Below, piece by piece: positions 8,916-17,196 of a DNA stretch of 64,000 nt (the first letter of the stretch is position 1; each line of letters begins with the position of its first letter). The stretch covers positions 1 through 64,000 of the forward strand of contig NZ_AJHJ01000022.1 of NCBI RefSeq assembly GCF_000257645.1, in the 5' to 3' direction. The notes under the pieces were generated by a model. The model had not been told where the DNA came from, did no database searches, and saw only the letters and a program-made list of their open reading frames with translations. Source of the stretch: Serratia sp. M24T3 (lineage in GTDB: Bacteria; Pseudomonadota; Gammaproteobacteria; Enterobacterales; Enterobacteriaceae). The translations under genes and the position numbers were made by a program.

Positions 8916-9794
8916 TCACATCATATCGTTCATCATGATACCAATACCGAAGCGAGTCTGCTTGTGGTTGTAGTCAATCATTGACTCACCGTAGCCACTA
9001 AACAGCTGGGTATAGAAGCGCACATGACGAGTAATTGGATAACTCCAACCCAGTTCACCGCTGCCGTAACCGGTGTTCCAGTTATAGTGGCTGGTTACGG
9101 TGATAACGCTATCGCCCAGCGCATAGCCGACTTTCACCTGGTAATAACCCATATACTTGGTGATGTCCGGATTATCATCATTACTTTTACTTTCTGGAAT
9201 ACGGTACCAGGGTTTTAGCTCAACTTGCCAGTTGCCATGCTGCGCCATATAACGAGCATACACGCGGTTCCAGCTGCGCGAGGTGGGATCGGCACGACCG
9301 TTGGATTCATGGTTGAATCCATACTCGGCTTCACGCAGAGTCCAGCCAAGGAACTCGTAATCAGTGGCCCAGGCGAGGAATAACTGTGGCTCGTAGTTGG
9401 TTTCACGGAAAGGCGAGGACTCTTTACTGTTGGAAATCTGCCACCAGGATCTCTGCGTATAAGACGCACCCAATACCGAGTTATCGCCAGCAATACCGCG
9501 CCAGATTGGGAACGCCAGACTCAGCTGGAATTTTAGCTCATCGTGTCTGGCATTATGGGCCCAGTTATAAGACTGGATCGCCTGCTTGTTGATATTACTG
9601 GTGTCAGTATAAATGACATAGTTTGTATCGTAAGGATAAAGCGTAAACGGATTATCGTGTTCCTGGAGCATGTTGGCAATGATGCTGCCGCGCACGCTCG
9701 GTGTGTCATGCACGTCCTGAATTTTTGCTTCATCAGCATAGCTGAGTAGCGGTAAAGCCAGCATGGCAGCGCCAGCAGCCCAAGATTTACCCAT
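8916..9794 (-). CDS. pldA: Outer membrane phospholipase A
   Basis: A 292-residue precursor of OMPLA (E. coli 289). It is a 12-strand beta-barrel that dimerises with calcium to hydrolyse phospholipids misplaced in the outer leaflet. A signal peptide covers about residues 1-20, ending LSYA-DEA. The catalytic triad is intact at His162 and Ser164 (GFNHESNGR) and Asn176 (SRSWNR), the same positions as the E. coli precursor. The conserved block EHDNPFTLYPYDTNY is present. The start ATG at 9794 has GGGGTG about five bases upstream. yigI is divergent across 209 bp. Confidence 0.96.
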   Translation of the reverse strand: MGKSWAAGAAMLALPLLSYADEAKIQDVHDTPSVRGSIIANMLQEHDNPFTLYPYDTNYVIYTDTSNINKQAIQSYNWAHNARHDELKFQLSLAFPIWRGIAGDNSVLGASYTQRSWWQISNSKESSPFRETNYEPQLFLAWATDYEFLGWTLREAEYGFNHESNGRADPTSRSWNRVYARYMAQHGNWQVELKPWYRIPESKSNDDNPDITKYMGYYQVKVGYALGDSVITVTSHYNWNTGYGSGELGWSYPITRHVRFYTQLFSGYGESMIDYNHKQTRFGIGIMMNDMM

Positions 9795-10003
9795 CCTTTC
9801 ACCCCAAAAAGTTAATTGCCGCGAATCGGCATAATCAAAAAATGTTGATACATATTGTTAAAAAAACAGGCCATTCTACACACAATTTTAAACCTGTAGA
9901 GGATTAGCATAAGTAAGCTAGAAAACAATCACCAGGATGCTTAAAATCAACAATTCATTCACAAAGCAAATACTATCCTCGTCATTCGCTATCAGGAAAT
10001 GTT

Positions 10004-10486
10004 ATGTCTGCCACACCATTGAGTCACGATGCAGCCCGCCAGCTAATAGGTGAGATTTTTATCTATGACATGCCATTCAATCGCGAGCTTGGTCTAGAAC
10101 TTTGCCGCCTTGATGCTGGCTGTGCCGAGCTGACTTTTCAAAATCAATCGAAGTTAGTGGGCAATGCGGTGCAAAAGATTCTGCACGGCGGCGTGATTGC
10201 GTCAGTGCTGGACGTCGCCGCCGGACTGGTGTGCGTTAACAGCGCACTGATCCGCTTTGATAAACCTGAACATCCACTGCTGGAACCGGAACTGCGTCAG
10301 CGTTTATCGAAGATGGGCACCATTGATCTGCGAGTTGACTATCTGCGTCCCGGTCGTGGCGAAAATTTTGCAGTAAAAAGCACACTGATCCGCGCTGGAA
10401 ATAAAGTTTCCGTCGCGCGCGTCGATTTATTCAATGAAACCGCGATTCATATCGCCACCGCCACCGCGACCTATCTGGTTGGCTAG
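10004..10486 (+). CDS. yigI: Acyl-CoA thioesterase YigI
   Basis: A 160-residue hot-dog-fold thioesterase of the PaaI/YigI family; E. coli YigI is 155 aa and acts on medium- and long-chain acyl-CoAs. The conserved segment [19 protein letters not shown] (about residues 62-80) holds the usual HGG motif, and [10 protein letters not shown] lies near residue 110. AGGAA precedes the ATG. rarD follows 25 bp downstream on the same strand, so the two are probably cotranscribed. Confidence 0.93.
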   Translation: MSATPLSHDAARQLIGEIFIYDMPFNRELGLELCRLDAGCAELTFQNQSKLVGNAVQKILHGGVIASVLDVAAGLVCVNSALIRFDKPEHPLLEPELRQRLSKMGTIDLRVDYLRPGRGENFAVKSTLIRAGNKVSVARVDLFNETAIHIATATATYLVG

Positions 10487-10511
10487 GAACATGAATTAAC
10501 AGGGAATTGCC

Positions 10512-11450
10512 ATGGATGCCAAAAGAACCCGCGAGGGAGTAATCTTTGCCTTTATCGCCTATTTTATCTGGGGCGTTGCGCCTGCCTACTTCAAGTTGCT
10601 GCAACGAGTCCCCGCCGAAGAAATCCTGACCCATCGGGTGATCTGGTCCTTCTTCTTTATGCTGGTGTTGCTGTCAGTCAGCCGAGGCTGGGGCGGCGTG
10701 CGCAAAGTGTTTGGCACCCCGATTAAGGTTGGATTACTGCTGGTGAGCGCCCTTCTGGTCGGTGGAAACTGGCTGCTGTTTATCTGGGCCATCAACCATG
10801 ACCATATTCTCGAGGCCAGCCTGGGCTATTTTATCAGTCCGCTGGTGAACGTTTTGCTGGGGATGATGTTTCTCGGCGAGCGCTTTCGTCGATTACAGTG
10901 GGTGGCGGTGGTGCTGGCGCTAGCCGGGGTGCTGGTACAGCTGTGGATATTTGGCTCGCTGCCGATTATTGGCCTGGGGATTTCACTGACCTTCGCGTTT
11001 TATGGCCTGCTACGCAAGAAGATCGCCGTGGATGCTCAATCGGGAATGTTGATTGAAACGATGTGGCTGCTACTGCCTGCTGCAATTTATCTGTTCTATT
11101 TTGCCCACAGTTCGACCAGCAATCTGATTAATAATCCGCTGTCTCTGGACCTGTTACTGGCGGCAGCAGGGGTGATCACCACCGTGCCGCTGCTGTTCTT
11201 TACCGCCGCGACCTCACGACTGAAATTCTCCACGCTAGGCTTTTTCCAGTATATCGGCCCAACATTGATGTTCCTGCTCGCGGTGCTGTTTTATGGCGAG
11301 TCGGTTAAACAATCTCAGTTGGTGACATTCGCTTTTATCTGGGCCGGTTTAGCCTTTTTTATCTATGACGCGGTTCAGCATCAGCGCCAGCAGAAAAACC
11401 TCAAGGCGGTAGGCATCGCCACCGCCGAGGCCGTCGAAATCAAAAACTAA
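10512..11450 (+). CDS. rarD: EamA-family permease RarD
   Basis: A 312-residue inner-membrane permease of the drug/metabolite (EamA/RarD) superfamily with ten predicted spans; E. coli RarD has 296 residues. Its substrate is unknown (the name reflects a proposed link to chloramphenicol resistance). The N-terminal FAFIAYFIWGVAPAYFKLL and ILTHRVIWSFFFML segments are family-typical. The C terminus is about 15 residues longer than in E. coli and polar. Its last four bases overlap the end of the convergent AbrB-family gene. Confidence 0.93.
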   Translation: MDAKRTREGVIFAFIAYFIWGVAPAYFKLLQRVPAEEILTHRVIWSFFFMLVLLSVSRGWGGVRKVFGTPIKVGLLLVSALLVGGNWLLFIWAINHDHILEASLGYFISPLVNVLLGMMFLGERFRRLQWVAVVLALAGVLVQLWIFGSLPIIGLGISLTFAFYGLLRKKIAVDAQSGMLIETMWLLLPAAIYLFYFAHSSTSNLINNPLSLDLLLAAAGVITTVPLLFFTAATSRLKFSTLGFFQYIGPTLMFLLAVLFYGESVKQSQLVTFAFIWAGLAFFIYDAVQHQRQQKNLKAVGIATAEAVEIKN

Positions 11451-12508
11451 GAGGGGGCCGGCGTGGCGCTGCGTGAGATAAAGCGCGCCATTGCAGGGCC
11501 AGTGACAATAATGGTCAACAGCCGCAGTGTCTGCATCGCCATTATAAACGAAATATCCACGTGGCTACCGGCCGCGATAATTGCCACCGTATCCAGCCCG
11601 CCCGGGCTGGTTGCCAGATAGGCCGTCAGCATGTCGACGTGCAGGATTTTAGTCAGTACCCAGGCCATTGCGCCGCACAGCAAAATCAAACCAATAATCG
11701 AGACCACCATCTGCGGCAGCGTGCGTAAAGCCAACTTGAAGATAGGACGAGTAAAACGCAGGCCTACACTCCAGCCAATCAGGGTATAGGCAATCGCCAA
11801 CAACCATTCGGGAACTTCTAATAATACCGTGCCTGTAGAGTGTAGGAACGCGCCGACCACCGCCGGGATAAGCAGCGCACCCGAGGGAATACGCAGCTTG
11901 GGGGCAAGCCAGACGCCGGCGAGCGCAAGCGCGGGTGTCACCAGAAAGCGCCAGTCCAATGCCGGAAACCATTCTACTGCCGCCGCACCCGTGGCATGAT
12001 CGCCCAAGCTTAGCCGCGAGACAATCGCTGCCGCCGTGGCGACAAACAGCACGCGCAAGTACTGCATAAACGCGACTAATCGCACGTCGGCCCCAAAGTC
12101 GCCAGCCATTGCCACCATCGCGCTGGCACCGCCCGGAGAAGACCCCCACGCACCGGTCGGACCGGGAAGATCGCTGAATTTCACCAGTAGCCAGCCGGAA
12201 AGGCCGCTGGCCAGCAGCGTGCAGACCAACACCATCAACACTAAAAACCAGTCGTGCAGCAGCGGCGGCAAAATGGAAGGTGAAAGCGCCTGCGCAATCA
12301 TACAGCCAATCACGCCTTGCGCGATTTTGAAAAATACGCCTGGAATGCGCACCGTAGCGCCAAACAGGCCCATCACGACGCCGACGATCATCGGCCCCAA
12401 CAGCAATGCGGCCGGAACATTAAAATATTGAAAGATAAAGCCTAAAATCAGCGACGCGACGACCAGACTACACCACTGGGCGACGGGAGCCATTCTTTCC
12501 ATGTACAT
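11447..12508 (-). CDS. AbrB-family membrane protein (AbrB/DUF family, PF05145)
   Basis: A 353-residue polytopic membrane protein, about ten hydrophobic segments in two similar halves. Each half contains a PGG-type loop (GAWGSSPGGASAMVAMA and LATSPGGLDTVAIIA), typical of the AbrB family named after the putative E. coli aidB regulator. Members of this family have been suggested as transporters; the substrate is unknown. The ATG at 12508 has no strong ribosome-binding site, and a second ATG lies two codons later. It is absent from this position in E. coli, where yigF/yigG lie between rarD and corA. It converges with rarD, overlapping by 4 bp. Confidence 0.85.
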   Translation of the reverse strand: MYMERMAPVAQWCSLVVASLILGFIFQYFNVPAALLLGPMIVGVVMGLFGATVRIPGVFFKIAQGVIGCMIAQALSPSILPPLLHDWFLVLMVLVCTLLASGLSGWLLVKFSDLPGPTGAWGSSPGGASAMVAMAGDFGADVRLVAFMQYLRVLFVATAAAIVSRLSLGDHATGAAAVEWFPALDWRFLVTPALALAGVWLAPKLRIPSGALLIPAVVGAFLHSTGTVLLEVPEWLLAIAYTLIGWSVGLRFTRPIFKLALRTLPQMVVSIIGLILLCGAMAWVLTKILHVDMLTAYLATSPGGLDTVAIIAAGSHVDISFIMAMQTLRLLTIIVTGPAMARFISRSATPAPS

Positions 12509-12630
12509 TATTCGAGTCTACGTAAAAGCAACAGGAGGGATATTTTTAGCACATTTAAGGAACTAGCGGGTAAAGATAAGGCGGGATTTCCCCCGGCGAA
12601 CCGGAGGATCTGTTACTGAGAAAAGAGGCA

Positions 12631-13584
12631 TTACAGCCAGTTTTTTCTTTTGAAATACAGGTATGGCGCGAGACCGGCGAGCAGCATTAACACCAATGCT
12701 GCCGGATAGCCGAATTCCAGCTTCAGCTCTGGCATAAACTGGAAGTTCATCCCGTAGCTTGAGGCAACCAGCGTCGGCGGCAGGAACACAACCGAAACCA
12801 CCGAGAAAATTTTGATGATGCGGTTCTGCTCGATGTTGATAAAGCCCATCGCCGCCTGCATCAGGAAGTTGACCTTTTGGAACAACGATTCGTTGTGCGG
12901 CAGCAGCGACTCGATGTCACGCAATACTTCACGCGCCTGCTCAAGCTGTCCGCCAGGTAAACGGGCTTTACGCACCAGGAAATTCAGCGCGCGCTGGGTG
13001 TCCATCAGACACAGGCGAACCTTCCAGCCGATATCTTCCAGCTCGGCCAGCGTAGAAAGCGCGGCGTCGTACTCATCGCCCTGATGACCTTCCATAATCA
13101 CGCGCGAGAGCTTCTCCAGATCGCTGTAGATGTTTTCGATCTCATCGGCCAGCTGTTCGATTTTAGTTTCGAACAGATCGAGTAGCAGCTCGTAGGCATT
13201 GCCGTCGGTCAGTTGCTGATTTCTGGCGCGCATGCGGTACAGACGAAACGCCGGCAGTTCGCGCTCACGCAGAGTAAACAGGCGGCCATCGCGGATGGTA
13301 AATGCCACGGTGCTGTTACCCGCGTGATCTTCCGCGTCTTCGTAATAGAAGAAGGAGTGAATATGCAGGCCGTCTTCGTCTTCAAAAAAACGTGCCGACG
13401 CTTCGATATCGTCCAGTTCTGGCCGGGTTGCCAGACTTTGCCCTAATTCGTTCTGTACGCGATCGCGTTCCAGATCGTCAGGCTCAACCAAATCGACCCA
13501 CAGAGACTCAGACAGAGAGGTCTCTGATTCATCCAGTTCCAAACGGGATAAGCGGCTGTTATCTAATTTAAAAGCACTCAGCAT
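12631..13584 (-). CDS. corA: Magnesium/cobalt transport protein CorA
   Basis: A 317-residue pentameric Mg2+/Co2+/Ni2+ channel, very close to E. coli/Salmonella CorA (316 aa). The start at 13584 gives MLSAFKLDN as in orthologues; twelve residues of open frame upstream are not used. The large cytoplasmic N domain contains [20 protein letters not shown]. The pore signature YGMN ends at Asn280 after the first membrane helix, and the second helix is followed by the basic tail KRKNWL. GGAG lies upstream of the start. A structured leader with a short ORF lies upstream at 13585-13860. Confidence 0.97.
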   Translation of the reverse strand: MLSAFKLDNSRLSRLELDESETSLSESLWVDLVEPDDLERDRVQNELGQSLATRPELDDIEASARFFEDEDGLHIHSFFYYEDAEDHAGNSTVAFTIRDGRLFTLRERELPAFRLYRMRARNQQLTDGNAYELLLDLFETKIEQLADEIENIYSDLEKLSRVIMEGHQGDEYDAALSTLAELEDIGWKVRLCLMDTQRALNFLVRKARLPGGQLEQAREVLRDIESLLPHNESLFQKVNFLMQAAMGFINIEQNRIIKIFSVVSVVFLPPTLVASSYGMNFQFMPELKLEFGYPAALVLMLLAGLAPYLYFKRKNWL

Positions 13585-13722
13585 GTGCCCGTTCTCCCTA
13601 ATGGTGACAGGTTTAGACAACGCATTGAAGCACTAGGGGAAACACAGGTGAAAGTCACCAGCATGTTTCAGACCCGATTCAGGTCTGACTCACAGCGACG
13701 GGTTGGAGCCGCTGACAACCAA

Positions 13723-13792
13723 GTTAAGCAGGATTCGATTATCCGCTCTCTGGCCGTCAGCAATGAGGGCCTAGGAGTGGAACCTGCTTAAC
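13723..13792 (-). promoter_or_regulatory. Structured corA leader hairpin
   Basis: Perfect 10-bp arms (13723-13732 and 13783-13792) form a long-loop hairpin that includes the last codons of the candidate leader peptide. A ribosome translating that ORF would disrupt it. The function is inferred from the known Salmonella corA leader, not shown here. Confidence 0.5.
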
Positions 13793-13860
13793 AGATTATT
13801 GAGCCAGTATCGACTGGGTGCGTCCAAGGCGAAAATCCTCATAAATAATAGTGCGCGCAT
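13771..13860 (-). CDS. Candidate CorL-like leader peptide upstream of corA
   Basis: A short ORF of 29 codons, or 23 codons from an internal ATG at 13842, sits 186 bp before corA on the same strand. The shorter form reads MRIFALDAPSRYWL then NNLLSRFHS. Its 3' end lies in one arm of a 10-bp perfect inverted repeat (GTTAAGCAGG/CCTGCTTAAC at 13783-13792 and 13723-13732). Further hairpins follow (GGTGA/TCACC near 13648-13660, CAGACC/GGTCTG near 13669-13687). In Salmonella, translation of a short corL ORF in the corA leader controls Rho-dependent termination; the position and layout match. The start codon is uncertain and no strong ribosome-binding site is visible. Confidence 0.5.
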   Translation of the reverse strand: MRALLFMRIFALDAPSRYWLNNLLSRFHS

Positions 13861-14040
13861 GTTACGCCGATAAGAAAAAGACTGTCAACCGGGAAGGTGC
13901 TTAATTCCGCAACATTTCGGCATGATTTTCAACCGTCGATCAACAGTCTGCCTGCTTACCCGCAAGACGTTTTTTGACTACACTCTATAGCACACCAAAT
14001 CGAAATTCGCCCCACCACTCCATACTTTTCAGGATCAAAA

Positions 14041-14517
14041 ATGATTAAGCAAATTACCCGTGAAAATCTTGGCCAACTCGCGACCAAAGCGGAACAATCG
14101 CCACGCCTGCGCACCAATCTTAACCTGCATCCTGACGTTAACGATCCGGTACAACGACTGGCCGTGACCATGGAGCCACAAAGCTATGTGCGCATCCATC
14201 GCCATCCGCATACCTGGGAATTATTGAGCATTTTGAGCGGCCGTCTTGTTGTATTGATTTACAATTCAGAGGGAAAAATAACCGAACGGCTGGTGTTGGG
14301 TGAAGAGACGCGAACGCTGGAAATTCCGGCGGGTATTTGGCACAGCGCGATTGCATTGGATAAAGGCACCACTTTCCTGGAAATTAAACAGGGGCCTTAT
14401 GTTCCTGTGCCAGAGGAAGATACCTTCACCGGCAGCCCGGCCGAAGGCGACGACAAATCCGCAGCGATTATGGCCTGGTATCCGGATGCCAAAGTGGGTG
14501 ACACCGTGAAGTTTTAA
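14041..14517 (+). CDS. WbuC-like cupin-fold metalloprotein
   Basis: A 158-residue single-domain cupin. Metal-binding residues are visible in VRIHRHPHTWELLSILSG (H-x-H-x-H pattern, about residues 57-62, and Glu in WELL) and in the second cupin motif PAGIWHS near residue 102. The overall pattern fits the WbuC family of cupin metalloproteins, best known from O-antigen clusters, but here the gene stands alone between corA and uvrD. AGGA lies just upstream of the ATG. Its biochemical role is unknown. The 3' side runs straight into the tandem repeats at 14534. Confidence 0.7.
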   Translation: MIKQITRENLGQLATKAEQSPRLRTNLNLHPDVNDPVQRLAVTMEPQSYVRIHRHPHTWELLSILSGRLVVLIYNSEGKITERLVLGEETRTLEIPAGIWHSAIALDKGTTFLEIKQGPYVPVPEEDTFTGSPAEGDDKSAAIMAWYPDAKVGDTVKF

Positions 14518-14533
14518 GCTTTTAAACACAAAA

Positions 14534-14828
14534 AACGCCCAGATAAGGGCGTTATTGTCGCAGGCAGTTTGAGTGCTCTACTCTTTGAAAAATCAACATT
14601 TAAGCGCAAGCGATTTATAGCCTTTGAATTCTAACGCCCAAACGAGGGCGTTATTGTCGCAGGCAGTTTGAGTGCGCACTCCTCGCAAGCTCAACATTTA
14701 AGCGCAAGCGATTTATAGTCTTTGAATTCTAGCGCCCAAACGAGGGCGTTATTGTCGCAGGCAGTTTGAGTGCTCTACTCTTTGAATATCAACATTTAAG
14801 CGCAAGCGTCGCGGCTATGTTGAGTGCG
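14534..14828. repeat. Three tandem copies of a ~98-bp repeat
   Basis: Units begin at 14534, 14633 and 14731 (spacing 99 and 98 bp). Each opens with a hairpin of the type AACGCCC...GGGCGTT, continues with ATTGTCGCAGGCAGTTTGAG, a variable 20-base core, then ATCAACATTTAAGCGCAAGCG (with one change in unit 2). Units 1 and 2 end in GATTTATAG(C/T)CTTTGAATTCT; the third breaks off after AAGCGCAAGCG at about 14809 and runs into a palindrome. The opening hairpin of unit 1, followed by ATTGT, may act as a weak terminator for the cupin gene. The middle unit's variable core differs most. No coding sequence is evident. Confidence 0.85.
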
Positions 14829-14892
14829 GACAGCGCGGAGAAACCGGAGCGTACATTAGTACGTGAGGATTTCGAGCACTGCCCAAGCTCAA
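14820..14892. repeat. 73-bp imperfect palindrome between the tandem repeats and uvrD
   Basis: TTGAG (14820-14824) and CTCAA (14888-14892) are the ends. Within, TGCGG/CTGCC, GAAACC/GGATTTC-like arms and a central GTACATTAGTAC allow a long stem-loop. It begins 18 bp beyond the uvrD stop codon on the uvrD-reading strand. The flanks (GTTTGAGTGC...GCTCAACAT) resemble the variable core of the 98-bp units, suggesting those are shortened derivatives of the same element. Confidence 0.7.
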
Positions 14893-14910
14893 CAGAGCAA
14901 GTAAGCTAGC

Positions 14911-17076
14911 TTAAACCGCCTCAAGCCGGGCATAGGCGGCGACTAACCATTTAATGCCTTCGCCGGGGAAGGCGATCTGCAGGCGGCTGTGTTCACCGCT
15001 ACCTTCCAGATTGACGATGGTGCCTTCACCGAATTTTGGATGACGCACTCGTTGCCCCAAAGCGAAGCCGCTGCTGTTTTCACTGAGCACCGGCGTGCCC
15101 ATGCTGCGGTGTTTGACCTGACGCGTCACGCTGGCGCGTAATCGCACCTCTTCAACGCAGTTTTCCGGCAGTTCGCCAACAAAACGTGAAGGCCGATGAT
15201 AGACCTCTTTACCGTACAATCGGCGAGTTTCGGCGTAGGTCAGAGTCAGCTTTTTCATTGCACGGGTTACGCCAACGTAGGCCAGTCGACGCTCTTCTTC
15301 AAGACGCCCGCCCTCATCCAGCGACATCTGGCTCGGGAACATCCCCTCTTCCATGCCGACAATAAACACCTGCGGGAATTCCAGTCCTTTAGCCGAGTGC
15401 AGCGTCATTAGTTGCACCGCGTCCTGATAAGCATCTGCCTGCCCTTCACCGGCTTCCAGCGCGGCGTGAGAAAGGAAAGCCTGCAACGGCATCAGATCCT
15501 GGTCTTCATCCTGATAGCTGAACTGACGCGTTGCCGTCACCAGTTCCTCAAGGTTTTCAATACGCGCCTGGCCTTTTTCGCCTTTTTCCTGCTCATACAT
15601 GATAAACAGGCCTGAATCTTTGATCACACGGTCGGTCTGAACGTGCAATGGCATCTCTGCCGTTTCGTGCGCCAGCGCGTCCACCAGCTCGGTAAAGCGT
15701 TGTAGTGAAGACGCTGCGCGACCGGCCAATACCTTTTCCTGCAACAGCACGCGAGTTGCCTGCCACATAGTCAGCTGACGATCGCGAGCCGTTTGACGCA
15801 CCACGTCGAGGGTGCGATCGCCGATGCCACGCGTCGGGGTATTCACCACGCGCTCAAAAGCGGCATCGTCGTTGCGGTTAGCCATCAGGCGAAGGTAAGC
15901 CAACGCGTCTTTAATTTCCTGACGTTCAAAGAATCGCTGGCCACCGTAGATGCGATATGGCATCGCCATCTGCAATAAAGCCTCTTCCAGCACGCGCGAT
16001 TGGGCATTGCTGCGATAAAGAATCGCGCAGTCGTTCAGCGCCCCACCGTTGTCCTGCCACGCCTTGATGCGGTTAACCACGAAGCGGGATTCATCCAGCT
16101 CGTTAAACGCACAGTAAAGAGAAATGGGTTCGCCTTCGACACCCTCGGTCCAGAGGTTTTTACCCATACGGCCATTGTTATTGGCAATCAGCGAGTTGGC
16201 AGCGGTCAGAATGGTGCTGGTGGAACGATAGTTCTGCTCGAGGCGAATAGTTTCCGCGCCGGGGAAATCCTGCAGGAAACGCTGGATGTTTTCCACCTGC
16301 GCACCACGCCAGCCATAGATTGACTGGTCATCGTCGCCGACGATCATCACGTTGTTATTTTCACCGCACAGCAGGCGGATCCAGGCGTACTGAATGCTGT
16401 TGGTATCCTGGAACTCGTCCACCATCAGGTTGGTAAAACGCTCACGGTAGTGTTGCAAGATATGCGGCTTGTTCAGCCACAGCTCGTGAGCGCGCAGCAG
16501 CAGCTCGGCGAAATCCACCAGACCGGCGCGATCGCAGGCTTCCTGATAGGCCTGATAAATCCTCAGCCAGGTAGCTTCAACTGGATTACCATAGCTTTCA
16601 ACGTGTTGAGGACGAAGACCTTCATCTTTTTTGCCATTGATGTACCACATAGCCTGACGCGGCGGCCACTGTTTGTCGTCGATGTTCAGCGCTTTGATAA
16701 TACGCTTGAGCAGGCGGAGCTGGTCGTCGCTGTCGAGGATCTGGAAGTCCTGCGGCAAATTGGCGTCAAGATGATGGGCGCGCAGCAGGCGGTGAGCCAG
16801 GCCGTGGAAAGTACCAATCCACATGCCACCCTGGCTGGTGCCAATCAGCTGTTCAATACGGTGGCGCATTTCGGCTGCGGCCTTGTTGGTAAAGGTCACC
16901 GCCATAATGGAATACGGGGAGCAGTTCTCTACTGACAGCAGCCAGGCGATGCGATGCACCAGAACTCGGGTTTTCCCGCTGCCTGCACCTGCCAGCACTA
17001 AAAGATTGCTGCGCTTGGCGCCTACGGCTTCGCGTTGTTTTTCATTAAGGCTGTCGAGCAGGTCAGAAACGTCCAT
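14911..17076 (-). CDS. uvrD: DNA helicase II UvrD
   Basis: A 721-residue superfamily 1A 3'-5' helicase for nucleotide excision and mismatch repair and Rec filament removal; E. coli UvrD has 720. The ATG at 17076 gives MDVSDLLDSLNEKQ; an upstream start at 17142 would add 22 unrelated residues. Walker A AGAGSGKT is at 29-36 (Lys35). The motif II region reads VDEFQDTN and motif [16 protein letters not shown]. The C-terminal Tudor-like RNA polymerase contact region (FGEGTIVNLEGSG) is present. A LexA box lies upstream at 17150-17169, and a hairpin (ACCTCC/GGAGGT, about 17133-17149) lies between promoter and start. Confidence 0.97.
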   Translation of the reverse strand: MDVSDLLDSLNEKQREAVGAKRSNLLVLAGAGSGKTRVLVHRIAWLLSVENCSPYSIMAVTFTNKAAAEMRHRIEQLIGTSQGGMWIGTFHGLAHRLLRAHHLDANLPQDFQILDSDDQLRLLKRIIKALNIDDKQWPPRQAMWYINGKKDEGLRPQHVESYGNPVEATWLRIYQAYQEACDRAGLVDFAELLLRAHELWLNKPHILQHYRERFTNLMVDEFQDTNSIQYAWIRLLCGENNNVMIVGDDDQSIYGWRGAQVENIQRFLQDFPGAETIRLEQNYRSTSTILTAANSLIANNNGRMGKNLWTEGVEGEPISLYCAFNELDESRFVVNRIKAWQDNGGALNDCAILYRSNAQSRVLEEALLQMAMPYRIYGGQRFFERQEIKDALAYLRLMANRNDDAAFERVVNTPTRGIGDRTLDVVRQTARDRQLTMWQATRVLLQEKVLAGRAASSLQRFTELVDALAHETAEMPLHVQTDRVIKDSGLFIMYEQEKGEKGQARIENLEELVTATRQFSYQDEDQDLMPLQAFLSHAALEAGEGQADAYQDAVQLMTLHSAKGLEFPQVFIVGMEEGMFPSQMSLDEGGRLEEERRLAYVGVTRAMKKLTLTYAETRRLYGKEVYHRPSRFVGELPENCVEEVRLRASVTRQVKHRSMGTPVLSENSSGFALGQRVRHPKFGEGTIVNLEGSGEHSRLQIAFPGEGIKWLVAAYARLEAV

Positions 17077-17149
17077 AAGCACCGTTTGTCTGGATAGAGA
17101 ATTGCATCCACGGGAAGGTCGAAGAAATGTCGACCTCCCCAAGGAGGTT

Positions 17150-17169
17150 TACTGCTGTTATATACAGTA
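17150..17169 (-). promoter_or_regulatory. LexA (SOS) box upstream of uvrD
   Basis: A 20-base near-palindrome with CTG (17152-17154), ten A/T-rich bases and CAG (17165-17167), flanked by TA on both sides, matching the LexA consensus. It lies 74 bp upstream of the uvrD ATG. E. coli uvrD is SOS-induced through an equivalent box. Confidence 0.85.
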
Positions 17170-17196
17170 TATTATCACAAAAGGCTACCCGAGGTA

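Noticed and set aside
14534-14828. CRISPR-like array
   Set aside because: The units are about 98 bp with long conserved stretches and only a 20-base variable core whose ends match a nearby palindrome. There are no cas genes. Tandem duplication explains it better.
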